DNA of 64,000 nt from UBA1479 sp040218445 (GTDB taxonomy: Bacteria; Pseudomonadota; Alphaproteobacteria; Rhodospirillales; Casp-alpha2), in assembly GCA_040218445.1 (NCBI GenBank), contig JAVJRK010000010.1, forward strand, positions 496,001 to 560,000, given 5' to 3'. The position numbers and the translations under genes are program-made. Below the pieces are notes generated by a model that was given only the letters and a program-made list of their open reading frames with translations, did not search any database and was not told where the DNA came from. Below are positions 50,683 to 59,079 of this stretch, in pieces (the stretch's first letter is position 1; each line of letters starts with the position of its first letter).

Positions 50683-51455
50683 ATCCGTTGAGCGACGAAA
50701 AGATTTTGGTACTCGCGGGCAAACAGGTCGGTCTGGATTGCCTGACGCACCTGATTGCGGCACAGGCGCCTATTGATCAGGTTGTCGCCGGCACCACGGA
50801 TGACCAGGCCATCGTCGATCTGTGCCAAGCCAACGGTCTGGCGGTCGCGATCTATGACAAAGAGCTGGAAGAAACATTGTCCACAAACGGCGGGCCTTGG
50901 AGTTGGATCCTAAGCTTATGGAATCCGCATATTCTCGGCACCCGCCTGCTGGCCCGCGCATCCAACACGCTGAATCTTCATCCCGCACTGGTCCCGCATT
51001 GCCGAGGCAACGATACCGCCGCCTGGTCCCTGAACAAGGCCTTGCCGGCCGGTGTGTCCTTGTTGGAAATGGACGAAGGCGTCGATACGGGCGGCGTATG
51101 GGCACAACGGCCCGTCGAATATGCACCGCTGACCCGGGGCCTCGATCTGTTTCAAATTTTGCAACGCGACCTGACGGATCTGTTCAAAACGTCCTGGGCG
51201 GACATTTTCGCCGGGCAGGTCAGCGCCCAACCGCAACAAGGGCCCGTTTCGACACATACCCGCAAACAAACCAACAAAGACCGCGTGCGGGTTCTTGACG
51301 GCGACAGCACGGAAATCCGCTTTCTGCGTTGGGCGCGGGCACACGATTTTGCGCCCGGCAGTACGGCCGAGATCGTACATGCCGGCAAACGCTACAAACT
51401 AACGATCGACCTTCAGGAAATTTCCGCGGTTGATCCGGCAAAGGATCATAATTGA
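50679..51455 (+). CDS. Formyltransferase family protein, second copy
   Basis: A 258-residue protein with formyl_trans_N features: NLHPALVPHCRGNDTAAW (Asn, His) and DEGVDTGGVW (Asp). It has a short C-terminal beta domain. It differs clearly from the first formyltransferase at 31436, so the locus probably formylates two positions or two sugars. Start GTG at 50679 overlaps the wbuC stop. It is followed by the carbamoyltransferase after two bases. Confidence 0.82.
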   Translation: MNPLSDEKILVLAGKQVGLDCLTHLIAAQAPIDQVVAGTTDDQAIVDLCQANGLAVAIYDKELEETLSTNGGPWSWILSLWNPHILGTRLLARASNTLNLHPALVPHCRGNDTAAWSLNKALPAGVSLLEMDEGVDTGGVWAQRPVEYAPLTRGLDLFQILQRDLTDLFKTSWADIFAGQVSAQPQQGPVSTHTRKQTNKDRVRVLDGDSTEIRFLRWARAHDFAPGSTAEIVHAGKRYKLTIDLQEISAVDPAKDHN

Positions 51456-51457
51456 AC

Positions 51458-53083
51458 ATGAATATTCTTGGCATTCATGGCGGCTTCACCATCAATCAGC
51501 ACGATCCCGGGGCAGCCCTTATCTGCGATGGTAAATTAATCGCCTGTGTCGAAGAAGAACGCCTGTATCGCGTCAAAACGCCGCGCGGCGTTTTGCCGAT
51601 TGAATCCATCAAGGCCGTTTTAAAGGAAGCGGACCTAACGATTCACGACATCGATATCGTCGCCCACCCCGGCGAGACTTACGACGACATGCCGGCCCGC
51701 GTCTCCGGTTACTTGATTCATCACTTCGGGCATTCCCCGAAAATTCAACCGATCCATCATCAGACCGCGCATCTGGCATCTGCCTTTTACCCTTCGGGCT
51801 TCGACCAGGCGATGTGCCTGTCATACGATTCTCACGGCGACCGCCTGAGCGCTGCCATGGGCATCGCATCCCGGGAAAACGGCATTCGCGTGCTCGAAAC
51901 CCGACCGACGGAAAATTCCCTCGGCATGTTCTATGCCACGATGACGTCTTATCTCGGATTTCAGCCGGGCGAGGACGAATATAAGGTCATGGGGCTGGCT
52001 TCTTATGGCGCCGATACAGTCGACTTGAGCTTCTTTGCACGACCCGCCGATGACGGATACATCGTGGACCACGGGTTCGTGCGTCAGGACCCGCCGCCCA
52101 GCAGCGTCTTCGAGCAATTCTATGGCGCCTCCCTTATCGAGCGCCTGGGGCCGCCGCGGCGTAAAAGCGAGCCCTTGACCCAGCATCACATGGACATCGC
52201 GCGCGGCGCCCAACGCGCCCTGGAAGAGTGCGCGGTTTCTTTGATTCGCCATCTGCACGACGCGACCGGATTATCCGATCTGTGCATGGCCGGCGGTGTC
52301 GCGCTCAACTGCACGGCCAACAACATCATTGCAAAACTGCCCTGCGTCGAACACTTGTTCGTACAACCGGCCGCCTCGGACCGCGGCCTGCCCCTCGGCT
52401 GCGCCCTGCAGGCCGCGGCCATGAACGGCGAACCCTGCTTCGACATCGAAACCGTATTCTACGGCCCAAGCCGCGACATCGACACGATCCGCGACGCCCT
52501 CTCTCTTACCGGGTTCACCGCCGAGGAGTGCGACCCGGCCGAAACCGCCGCCGGCCTGCTCGCGGAAGGCAAGATCGTCGGCTGGTATCAGGGGCGCTCC
52601 GAATTCGGGCCTCGCGCCTTGGGCAACCGGTCGATCCTCGGCAACCCGGGCATCGCGACGATGAAGGACGAGATCAATGCCCGCGTAAAATTCCGCGAAG
52701 AGTTTCGGCCCTTTGCCCCTTCGGTTCTGGAAGAATACGCCGATGACGTCTACCACATGCACAACGGGCCTTCGCCTTTCATGACCGTCGCCGTCGATGT
52801 GCGCGATGGGTGGAGCGAGAAACTGCCGGCGACCAGCCACATTAACGGCACGGCGCGGGTACAGACCGTCAGCACCCGCGAGAACCCGATGTACCACAGC
52901 CTGATCAGCGCCTTCCGCAAGAAGACCAGCCTGCCGGCCGTGCTAAACACCAGCTTCAACATCAAGGGCCAGCCGATCGTCGAAGCGCCGCTCGAGGCGC
53001 TGTCTACCTTCGCGGGCACGGGCATGGACGCCCTGATTATGGGGCCTTACCTGATCCGCAAGTCGGGCACCCCCAGGGCTTGA
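51458..53083 (+). CDS. NodU/CmcH-type carbamoyltransferase
   Basis: A 541-residue protein with a Kae1-like N-terminal ATP-binding domain (ILGIHGGFTINQHDPGAALI, CVEEERLYRVK, HQTAHLASAFYPS) and the YrdC-like C-terminal carbamoyl domain (WYQGRSEFGPRALGNRSIL, VLNTSFNIKGQPIVE). Such enzymes transfer the carbamoyl group of carbamoyl phosphate to a sugar hydroxyl. The ATG at 51458 is used; a TTG at 51452 is possible. After it the strict overlap pattern stops: 59 bases separate it from the next gene. Confidence 0.92.
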   Translation: MNILGIHGGFTINQHDPGAALICDGKLIACVEEERLYRVKTPRGVLPIESIKAVLKEADLTIHDIDIVAHPGETYDDMPARVSGYLIHHFGHSPKIQPIHHQTAHLASAFYPSGFDQAMCLSYDSHGDRLSAAMGIASRENGIRVLETRPTENSLGMFYATMTSYLGFQPGEDEYKVMGLASYGADTVDLSFFARPADDGYIVDHGFVRQDPPPSSVFEQFYGASLIERLGPPRRKSEPLTQHHMDIARGAQRALEECAVSLIRHLHDATGLSDLCMAGGVALNCTANNIIAKLPCVEHLFVQPAASDRGLPLGCALQAAAMNGEPCFDIETVFYGPSRDIDTIRDALSLTGFTAEECDPAETAAGLLAEGKIVGWYQGRSEFGPRALGNRSILGNPGIATMKDEINARVKFREEFRPFAPSVLEEYADDVYHMHNGPSPFMTVAVDVRDGWSEKLPATSHINGTARVQTVSTRENPMYHSLISAFRKKTSLPAVLNTSFNIKGQPIVEAPLEALSTFAGTGMDALIMGPYLIRKSGTPRA

Positions 53084-53142
53084 CGTGACGATGGTAACAG
53101 CTACTGCGCCATATCCATGTTTGAGTTTTCGGAGACCTTAAA

Positions 53143-54402
53143 TTGCCGATGTCCGAAGCGCCCCCCCCCTTGCGAAATAAGCTGACCAGCACGTTTCTGC
53201 CAGCATGCACCAAAGTCGGAATCAGACGCCTTCTGAATGTGGCACGGAGCTGCTATTATCTCTCCTTATTCGCCTTTATTTTCGCGCCAGTCATGCTCCT
53301 GGCCTACATATTTGCCAAACGGCGATTTGTAGTGATAGATGGTGGCCGTATCGGTCCGCTCGCGACCGGACCGAATATTTTTATGCGTCTTGAATTGGCG
53401 GGGTGCGAATATAAGCATATCTGTATCTGCGGTCAGGTTGCCAACTCGGCGTTGGTCGACTTGATGAGCCGGCAAATTCCAATCGTCGTCTCACCGGTGA
53501 TCTATAAAATCTCCACCTACGCTCTCAATATTTTCACCCGATTTATCGATCTGCCCTTCATCAGGTACCCTGACTTAGGCGAATACGCATCGACCCTAAA
53601 TTCAGCACCTTCACCACTAAAATTTACAGAATGCGAAGAACATCAGGGCCGTCAAGCCCTCTTTGAGGCGGGGATCGACGCCGATGATTGGTTTGTCTGC
53701 TTTCATGCGCGCACACCAATCTACCTAGCCAACGCCTTTCCCGGCCAAGATTGGGGCTACCATGACTACCGCGATTGCTCGATAGACAACTATGTGACTA
53801 CTGCAATAGAAATCGTGAAGCGCGGTGGCTTTGCCATCCGGATGGGCGCCAAGGGCGAAGAACCGTATGGCGGGACCGACGATCCACAGATTATCGACTA
53901 TGCTAATGAGTTCAAATCCGAATTCATGGACATCTACTTGGCTGCGCACTGTAAATTCCTTCTTTGCGGGGGTGGGTCGGGCATTGGCGCCCTCGCCTTT
54001 CAGTTCGATCGTCCCGTCATCTGGGCGAACTTAATTCCTCTTCCCTACATACCCTGGCGCAGTGACGATCTGATCATCCCGAAGCTAATTTGGGATGAGA
54101 AGGCGGGAAGGTTTCTCACATTCGCAGAAATGCACTCTCTTGGCCTTATCGCGGGGATAAACGGCGGAGAATCACGCTTCTATCTGGATCGTGGCCTGCG
54201 ACCAGTGGAAAACTCACCCGAGGACCTTTTGGACATTGCGCTGGAGATGTTCGACCAGGTAAACGGTGTGGCGCGCAGCAATAGAGAACTCGAATTGCAG
54301 CGTGAGTTCAAGAAAACCTACTTTTCCCATGTGCCCGACTATCAAAAGGCATCCAACATCGGCTCCCGATTCTTGGCCAAGCACGAATTCCTTATGGGAT
54401 GA
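53143..54402 (+). CDS. TIGR04372 family glycosyltransferase-like protein, shorter copy
   Basis: A 419-residue protein. A hydrophobic helix at about residues 35-62 may anchor it in the membrane. DDWFVCFHARTP, YRDCSIDNYVTAIE and GGFAIRMGAKGE match the central region of the 44935 gene, so the two are paralogues in one family. The donor-site-like CKFLLCGGGSGIGALAFQFDRPVI is also shared. The G+C content is visibly lower than in the genes before and after. The start is uncertain: TTG 53143 (GGAG 8 bases upstream) or ATG 53149. Confidence 0.72.
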   Translation: MPMSEAPPPLRNKLTSTFLPACTKVGIRRLLNVARSCYYLSLFAFIFAPVMLLAYIFAKRRFVVIDGGRIGPLATGPNIFMRLELAGCEYKHICICGQVANSALVDLMSRQIPIVVSPVIYKISTYALNIFTRFIDLPFIRYPDLGEYASTLNSAPSPLKFTECEEHQGRQALFEAGIDADDWFVCFHARTPIYLANAFPGQDWGYHDYRDCSIDNYVTTAIEIVKRGGFAIRMGAKGEEPYGGTDDPQIIDYANEFKSEFMDIYLAAHCKFLLCGGGSGIGALAFQFDRPVIWANLIPLPYIPWRSDDLIIPKLIWDEKAGRFLTFAEMHSLGLIAGINGGESRFYLDRGLRPVENSPEDLLDIALEMFDQVNGVARSNRELELQREFKKTYFSHVPDYQKASNIGSRFLAKHEFLMG

Positions 54403-54470
54403 CCCGCCCGGCGGCATCCACTCGAGAACCAAACCAATGAAGATAACTGAGACAACAAAAGGTAATTGCG

Positions 54471-55472
54471 ATGAAAACTGATGGACTGACTGCGCTCGAG
54501 AAGCATCTCAGCATCCAATTGGCTGAAGGGCATGAGTACAAAATCAACGACCGTGATTATGTCATGGAGGACGGGATTCTCAGAAGGAAGAGTTTGTACA
54601 CCACGACTCTTGAGGAGGTTAAAGCCCACTACAACACGATGTGGGCGGCCTACGATTTTGACGAAGATGCCCTAACCTTTCAGAAAAATTGGTTCGAAGA
54701 GAATTTTCCAGGCGTGCGCGCGCAAAAATCTTCGTTGGTTCCGAAAGGCGGAACGGTCCTGGACGCTGGATGCGGAGCATCCTTCTCCGGCATCGCATTT
54801 TTCGGCGAATACATGAACGAAATAAATTATATCGGAGTCGATATCTCGCGCAGCATCGACTCGGCGAAGCAGCACTTGAAAACCATAGGCCTGAAAGCGA
54901 ATCTGATGCAGGACAATCTGATGGACCTGCCATTCAAGCCGAACACTTTCGATATGATTTTCACTCCCTGCGTTCTGCAACACACCGATAGTGTGCGGGA
55001 GTCCATGCGGACGCTGACTGAAAAACTGAAACCGAGCGGGCGGATTCTGCTCTGGATTTATCGCGCAGCACCCCCGGTCCGGGATTTTGCCGATCGATAT
55101 ATCAATGAGGCGCTTAAAAATTTGACGACCGAGGAAGGGCTCAAAGCGATGGAGCCATTGACAAAGCTCGGTATCGCCCTAGGAAAACTCGACGCCACGG
55201 TCGACATTGAAGAGGATATCGAACTCCTCAAGATTCCGAAGGGAAAAATAAACGTCCAGCGGCTATTCTATTATTATTTCACGAAAGCGTTCTACAATCC
55301 GGACCTCTCATTCAAGAGGCATGTCGAGCACAATCTAGACTGGTATCGCCCGACAAACATGCATAAAACGAATCTTGAGCAACTGAAAGAATATTGTGAA
55401 TACGCAGGCCTTTCAATAGATCAACATTGGGTGACACTGGGCGGAATTTCGATGATCGGAACAAAACGGTAG
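54471..55472 (+). CDS. Class I SAM-dependent methyltransferase
   Basis: A 333-residue methyltransferase. Motif I is VLDAGCGASFSG (about residues 95-106), the acidic residue is in IGVDISRSID, and the motif IV region is MIFTPCVLQHTDSV. The N-terminal 80 residues and the C-terminal 130 (NVQRLFYYYFTKAFYNPDLSF, then a WYRPTN segment) are not recognised. It lies in the lower-G+C part (the 60 bases from 54541 contain 26 G or C). AGGTAATTGCG provides a weak ribosome site. Confidence 0.8.
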   Translation: MKTDGLTALEKHLSIQLAEGHEYKINDRDYVMEDGILRRKSLYTTTLEEVKAHYNTMWAAYDFDEDALTFQKNWFEENFPGVRAQKSSLVPKGGTVLDAGCGASFSGIAFFGEYMNEINYIGVDISRSIDSAKQHLKTIGLKANLMQDNLMDLPFKPNTFDMIFTPCVLQHTDSVRESMRTLTEKLKPSGRILLWIYRAAPPVRDFADRYINEALKNLTTEEGLKAMEPLTKLGIALGKLDATVDIEEDIELLKIPKGKINVQRLFYYYFTKAFYNPDLSFKRHVEHNLDWYRPTNMHKTNLEQLKEYCEYAGLSIDQHWVTLGGISMIGTKR

Positions 55473-55516
55473 TCCATCAGACTTGCAGCCCGTGAGATAA
55501 AAACGAAGTTAGTCCC

Positions 55517-56407
55517 ATGTCCCAATTCCTTCGCGACATGAACCCATTCTATTTTCTACGAAGAGATCGTCCTCAGACTTGGATGGGGCGCATCTTCAAA
55601 TCACAATTGCCCTTTGAAATCCAAAATTCCCGCGTCTTGTGGAATTTTTGGTTTTCGCCGGAAACCCTGTATCTGCTCAACAAGAACAATGCCCTTCCGA
55701 CGCCAGAGGGGCGAGTACGCAGGATGCCCGACCCTCTAGACGAATTTAAGGTTATCAAAGATTGGAGCGACCATATCGACGAAGTCGATATCGCTCATTT
55801 AGTGATGAAAGGCGTCTCGTTCGATCGGTCTCAAATTGCATCTTTGAAGGGCAGGGTGTTTCTTCTGAACTGGAGCGTCGACGACCCAGTCGATCACCCG
55901 GACGTGGTCTATATAGCAGGTGACCAGTACCACATTCACCATTACATCGTGAATGGCATGTTTCCGATTCTCGCCTTTCCCCCTGCGGACGTTCGAAGCG
56001 GTGCGCTAAAGCGGCTTCCTTGGGTGCCATTTCTGGCGCCAATCATTGATCATCCACAGGTAAAGGTTGTGGTTCCGCACTGGAAGAGCAGCGGAACTAT
56101 GTCCGGGGCCGGCCCCTACGCAATTTTTACCGTCGCCAGCTTTTCAAAGAAAGTGATCGTCCACGGCTGGGATTGCTACCAACCGAAGCCGTTGAATGAA
56201 CTCCCGACCTTTTTGGCTCTCCTAAGCATAATGCGCTCCGCCGGCAATCGCGCATACAACGGATACATTCCAAGCAGCTTGCATCAATGGCTCTATGCCG
56301 CGCGATTTAGGAATCATGCGAAAGTCCAAATCAACGGGAATCTGGTGGGAGTAGAAAAGCACGACGCTATTCTGAATCGTCTCAAGTCGATCTATTATCT
56401 TCCATGA
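55517..56407 (+). CDS. Unrecognised glycosyltransferase-like protein, copy A
   Basis: A 296-residue protein paralogous to 59076-59981. The shared segments are MKGVSFDRSQIASLKGRVFLLNW, YIAGDQ, a Ser-Gly pair in TMSGAGPYAIFTVASFSKK near residue 192, VHGWDCYQPKP near residue 215 and LHQWLYAARF. The SG-x-G...SKK...GWD.Y pattern recalls the donor site of DUF115/Maf and GT42 sialyltransferase-like enzymes, which fits a nonulosonic acid cluster, but I cannot assign a family. It has no signal peptide. It lies in the lower-G+C part. Confidence 0.6.
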   Translation: MSQFLRDMNPFYFLRRDRPQTWMGRIFKSQLPFEIQNSRVLWNFWFSPETLYLLNKNNALPTPEGRVRRMPDPLDEFKVIKDWSDHIDEVDIAHLVMKGVSFDRSQIASLKGRVFLLNWSVDDPVDHPDVVYIAGDQYHIHHYIVNGMFPILAFPPADVRSGALKRLPWVPFLAPIIDHPQVKVVVPHWKSSGTMSGAGPYAIFTVASFSKKVIVHGWDCYQPKPLNELPTFLALLSIMRSAGNRAYNGYIPSSLHQWLYAARFRNHAKVQINGNLVGVEKHDAILNRLKSIYYLP

Positions 56408-56473
56408 TTTCAAATAGTAAACTTCGAGGCTGGGTATGGACGCGGACATTACAAAGAATGGCGAAACATGCCG

Positions 56474-56485
56474 GGTTGGCCAACC
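56474..56485. other. Palindrome in the gap before the radical SAM gene
   Basis: GGTTGG-CCAACC is a perfect 12-bp dyad in a 247-base gap that has no gene. The gap is the largest inside the operon and follows the low-G+C block. Nothing else is recognised in it. Confidence 0.25.
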
Positions 56486-56654
56486 GGCAATCATATCAGT
56501 GCCAGTTTTCTGGAGCGACACGACTATCTGCTTTATTCTGACCGGTAGATGGGGCGCCTTCGGCGTCGCACGCGCCGCATGACGCTTGTTGAACCAACAG
56601 CCTGAAACCCCTATGTTTCCGCAATCATCGGCCTGTCTTTGAAGGAAATACCCC

Positions 56655-57659
56655 GTGAACGTCATCAAGACCGAACGCAATGAAACACATGAAGACACGA
56701 CGGCCGGCGCCGGCGGTGAAAAGTTCCTGGCGGATTACGCCAAGGACCACGGCCTTGCCCGGATCGAAGACTTCGAGCCGTTTCCCAAGTATTTCCTGAT
56801 CGAGAGCTGCGGGGCCTGCAACGCACGCTGCATCATGTGCCCGGTATCGGATGTCGCGCGCGACACCAAGCTGATGCCTGATGATTTGTTCAATATCCTG
56901 GTCGAACAAATCAAGCCTCATGCCAAATGGGTAAAGCAAGTGGCGCTGCAGGCACAAGGCGAGCCGACCATCGACAAGAAGCTTGAGAAGAAAATCCGCG
57001 CGATGAAGGAAATCGGCATCGAAACCGTAACCATCATCAGCAACGGATCATTGATGACCGCCAAGCGGGCAGAGAGCATTCTTGAAGCCGGTCTGGACTT
57101 CATCGACTTCTCGGTCGATGGCGCGACCAAGGCAACCTTCGACGCCATTCGCTTACGCCTCGACTATGACGAAGTTCGCGAAAATATCGAAAACTTCATC
57201 AAGGCACGGGACCGGATCAATCCCGATTGCCACATCCGAATTCGCTTCACCATTCAAGACCAGAACCGCCACGAGTTCGAGGACTTCAAAGCCTATTGGC
57301 GCGATCATCTGGGCGGCAACCCCAAGGATCTTGCCTATGGCAAGGAACTGCACCACTGGGCGAACTGGATGGAAGGCTTCGAGCCCTATGAAGACGACGG
57401 CCTGAAAGAATTGAACGCCACGCCCTGCCAATCACCGTTCAGCACGTTCGCTGTCCTGAATGATGGGCGGATCGCGCTTTGCTGCAACGACTACAACGCG
57501 GAAGTTTGCCTGGGGAATGTCTACGACAACACGATCGAAGAAATCTGGCAGGGCCAGAAGTTCCGCGACGTGCGTTCCGCCCACCGCAAGGAAGGCCGTT
57601 GCGGCGTTGATATTTGCGTCAACTGCAATGCTTGGGACCCCAAAGCCCGCATCCTGTGA
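56655..57659 (+). CDS. Radical SAM / SPASM domain protein
   Basis: A 334-residue protein. The radical SAM cluster is CNARCIMC (Cys55, Cys59 and Cys62), followed by a TIM-barrel-like region with ISNGSLMT and DFSVDGATKATFD. The SPASM part has CQSPFSTFAVLNDG, CCNDYN and CVNCNAW for auxiliary clusters. It starts GTG at 56655 with an AGGAA site. In polysaccharide loci such proteins perform unknown sugar modifications, such as epimerisation or dehydration. The stop overlaps the Nudix start. Confidence 0.87.
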   Translation: MNVIKTERNETHEDTTAGAGGEKFLADYAKDHGLARIEDFEPFPKYFLIESCGACNARCIMCPVSDVARDTKLMPDDLFNILVEQIKPHAKWVKQVALQAQGEPTIDKKLEKKIRAMKEIGIETVTIISNGSLMTAKRAESILEAGLDFIDFSVDGATKATFDAIRLRLDYDEVRENIENFIKARDRINPDCHIRIRFTIQDQNRHEFEDFKAYWRDHLGGNPKDLAYGKELHHWANWMEGFEPYEDDGLKELNATPCQSPFSTFAVLNDGRIALCCNDYNAEVCLGNVYDNTIEEIWQGQKFRDVRSAHRKEGRCGVDICVNCNAWDPKARIL

Positions 57660-58090
57660 CGGCCCCACAACTTATTCCAGGTCCGGCCGTCGCCGCCGTC
57701 GTCATGCTGGCGGACGGCCGCTATCTTTTACAGCATCGCGATGACAAACCGGATATTTGGTATCCGGGCGTATGGGGCTTATGGGGCGGCACGATCGACG
57801 ATGGTGAAGATGTAGAAACGGCATTACGCCGGGAATTGGTTGAAGAGATCGGCTGGGCCCCTAAATCGTTCGAGTACTTCACCAAGTTTGATTTTGACTT
57901 TTCCTTTGCCGGATATCCGTCCTTTCCCCGTTATTACTACGAAGCCGTTTATCCGCAGGCATCCCTTGAAGGTTTGGTCCTTGGCGAGGGCCAGGCGATG
58001 CAAGCCTTCACCGAGGAAGAGGCGCTTTCTCTACCGCTCGTTCCTTATGATGCTTTCGCGCTCTTGATGCATTCACGATTCAAGGCCTAG
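57656..58090 (+). CDS. Nudix hydrolase
   Basis: A 144-residue protein with a full Nudix box, GTIDDGEDVETALRRELVEE followed by IGW (Gly-x5-Glu-x7-Arg-Glu-x-x-Glu-Glu-x-Gly). It hydrolyses a nucleoside diphosphate linked to another group, probably a nucleotide sugar or a damaged nucleotide. The start is a GTG at 57656 overlapping the radical SAM stop. A role in clearing an unwanted NDP-sugar is possible. Substrate unknown. Confidence 0.87.
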   Translation: MTAPQLIPGPAVAAVVMLADGRYLLQHRDDKPDIWYPGVWGLWGGTIDDGEDVETALRRELVEEIGWAPKSFEYFTKFDFDFSFAGYPSFPRYYYEAVYPQASLEGLVLGEGQAMQAFTEEEALSLPLVPYDAFALLMHSRFKA

Positions 58091-58125
58091 AAACCTGCGC
58101 CCCAAGGCGCGTTTCCATTCCACAC

Positions 58126-59079
58126 ATGAGATACGCTACCGTAACCGTCGCCGAGAAAGTCGCCGCTTTCCTGTTGCTGCCGTTCGTGATCTGGCAAAAA
58201 CTGGTGATCGCCGTCATCCGGCACGCGCGCAAACAAGGTTGGAATGCGATCGGCACCTTCACGATCCATCAAACCCGCCTGCCCTATTACGTGTCGCGCC
58301 TGCAGGACCCTTTCAATCAGGCCTATCCGCTGGCGCCGCATGAAATCGAGACAGACATGACGTACCTCGACATCGGTGCACGGGGCGACGTGATTGATGC
58401 CGTTGCGATGAACCGCGGCGCCTTCCCGGACATCATCATGTGCGAAGGAGAAGCGGCCGAAGCGGACCGGCTCCGCCGGCAGGGCTACAAGGTCATCAGC
58501 ACCTTTGTCGCTGACCGCGCCGGAACCGCGATGTTTCGTCATGTCGCCGAAAACCCCGGGGCAAGCTCGCTGCTGGTGCCGCAGGGGCCGTTCCTGAAAC
58601 TTTACGGCGGTCAGGATTACTTTGACTGGCATGCCAAGTATCAGGAAATGTCGGTCGAAACGTCGACGCTCGATGCAGAACTGGACTCCCTTGGCATTGA
58701 TAAGGTGGATCTCGTCAAATTGGATATCCAGGGCGGCGAACTCGCTGCGCTGAAGGGGTTCTCCGGTCGCGATCCGCTGTGCTGGGTGGTCGAAACGACC
58801 ATGCATCCGACCTACGTCGACATGCCTTATGGAATTGATTTGATCAAAGAGCTCTATGACCGGGGCTATTTGATCATCGGCCAACAGGATTTGCATTTTC
58901 AAGAAGGCATCCTGATCTGGTGCGACACCGTCTTCGCCCCAAATTGGAGCCATCCCAAAGGTGCGGCCCTGATCCGCGAGCGGCCGAAGCAATGGCGGAC
59001 TCTGATGCGTATGTTTGGACGCGAGCATCTTATTTCATTCGTCGAAAAAGAACTCGGCACCGCCAAGGGCGAACAATGA
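58126..59079 (+). CDS. FkbM family methyltransferase
   Basis: A 317-residue protein. Residues about 8-30 are hydrophobic. The FkbM methyltransferase core has TYLDIGARGDVIDA as motif I and DLVKLDIQGGELAALKGFSG as the DxQG(G/A)E motif characteristic of the family. It is probably an O-methyltransferase acting on a glycan or nucleotide sugar at the membrane. Start ATG at 58126 follows the Nudix stop by 35 bases. It overlaps the next gene by four bases. Confidence 0.8.
   Translation: MRYATVTVAEKVAAFLLLPFVIWQKLVIAVIRHARKQGWNAIGTFTIHQTRLPYYVSRLQDPFNQAYPLAPHEIETDMTYLDIGARGDVIDAVAMNRGAFPDIIMCEGEAAEADRLRRQGYKVISTFVADRAGTAMFRHVAENPGASSLLVPQGPFLKLYGGQDYFDWHAKYQEMSVETSTLDAELDSLGIDKVDLVKLDIQGGELAALKGFSGRDPLCWVVETTMHPTYVDMPYGIDLIKELYDRGYLIIGQQDLHFQEGILIWCDTVFAPNWSHPKGAALIRERPKQWRTLMRMFGREHLISFVEKELGTAKGEQ

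Noticed and set aside
56408..56654. Possible remnant of a mobile element in the 247-base gap after the low-G+C block
   Set aside because: I found no terminal repeats, target duplication or transposase fragment, only a 12-bp palindrome and a short GCGCC/GGCGT hairpin.
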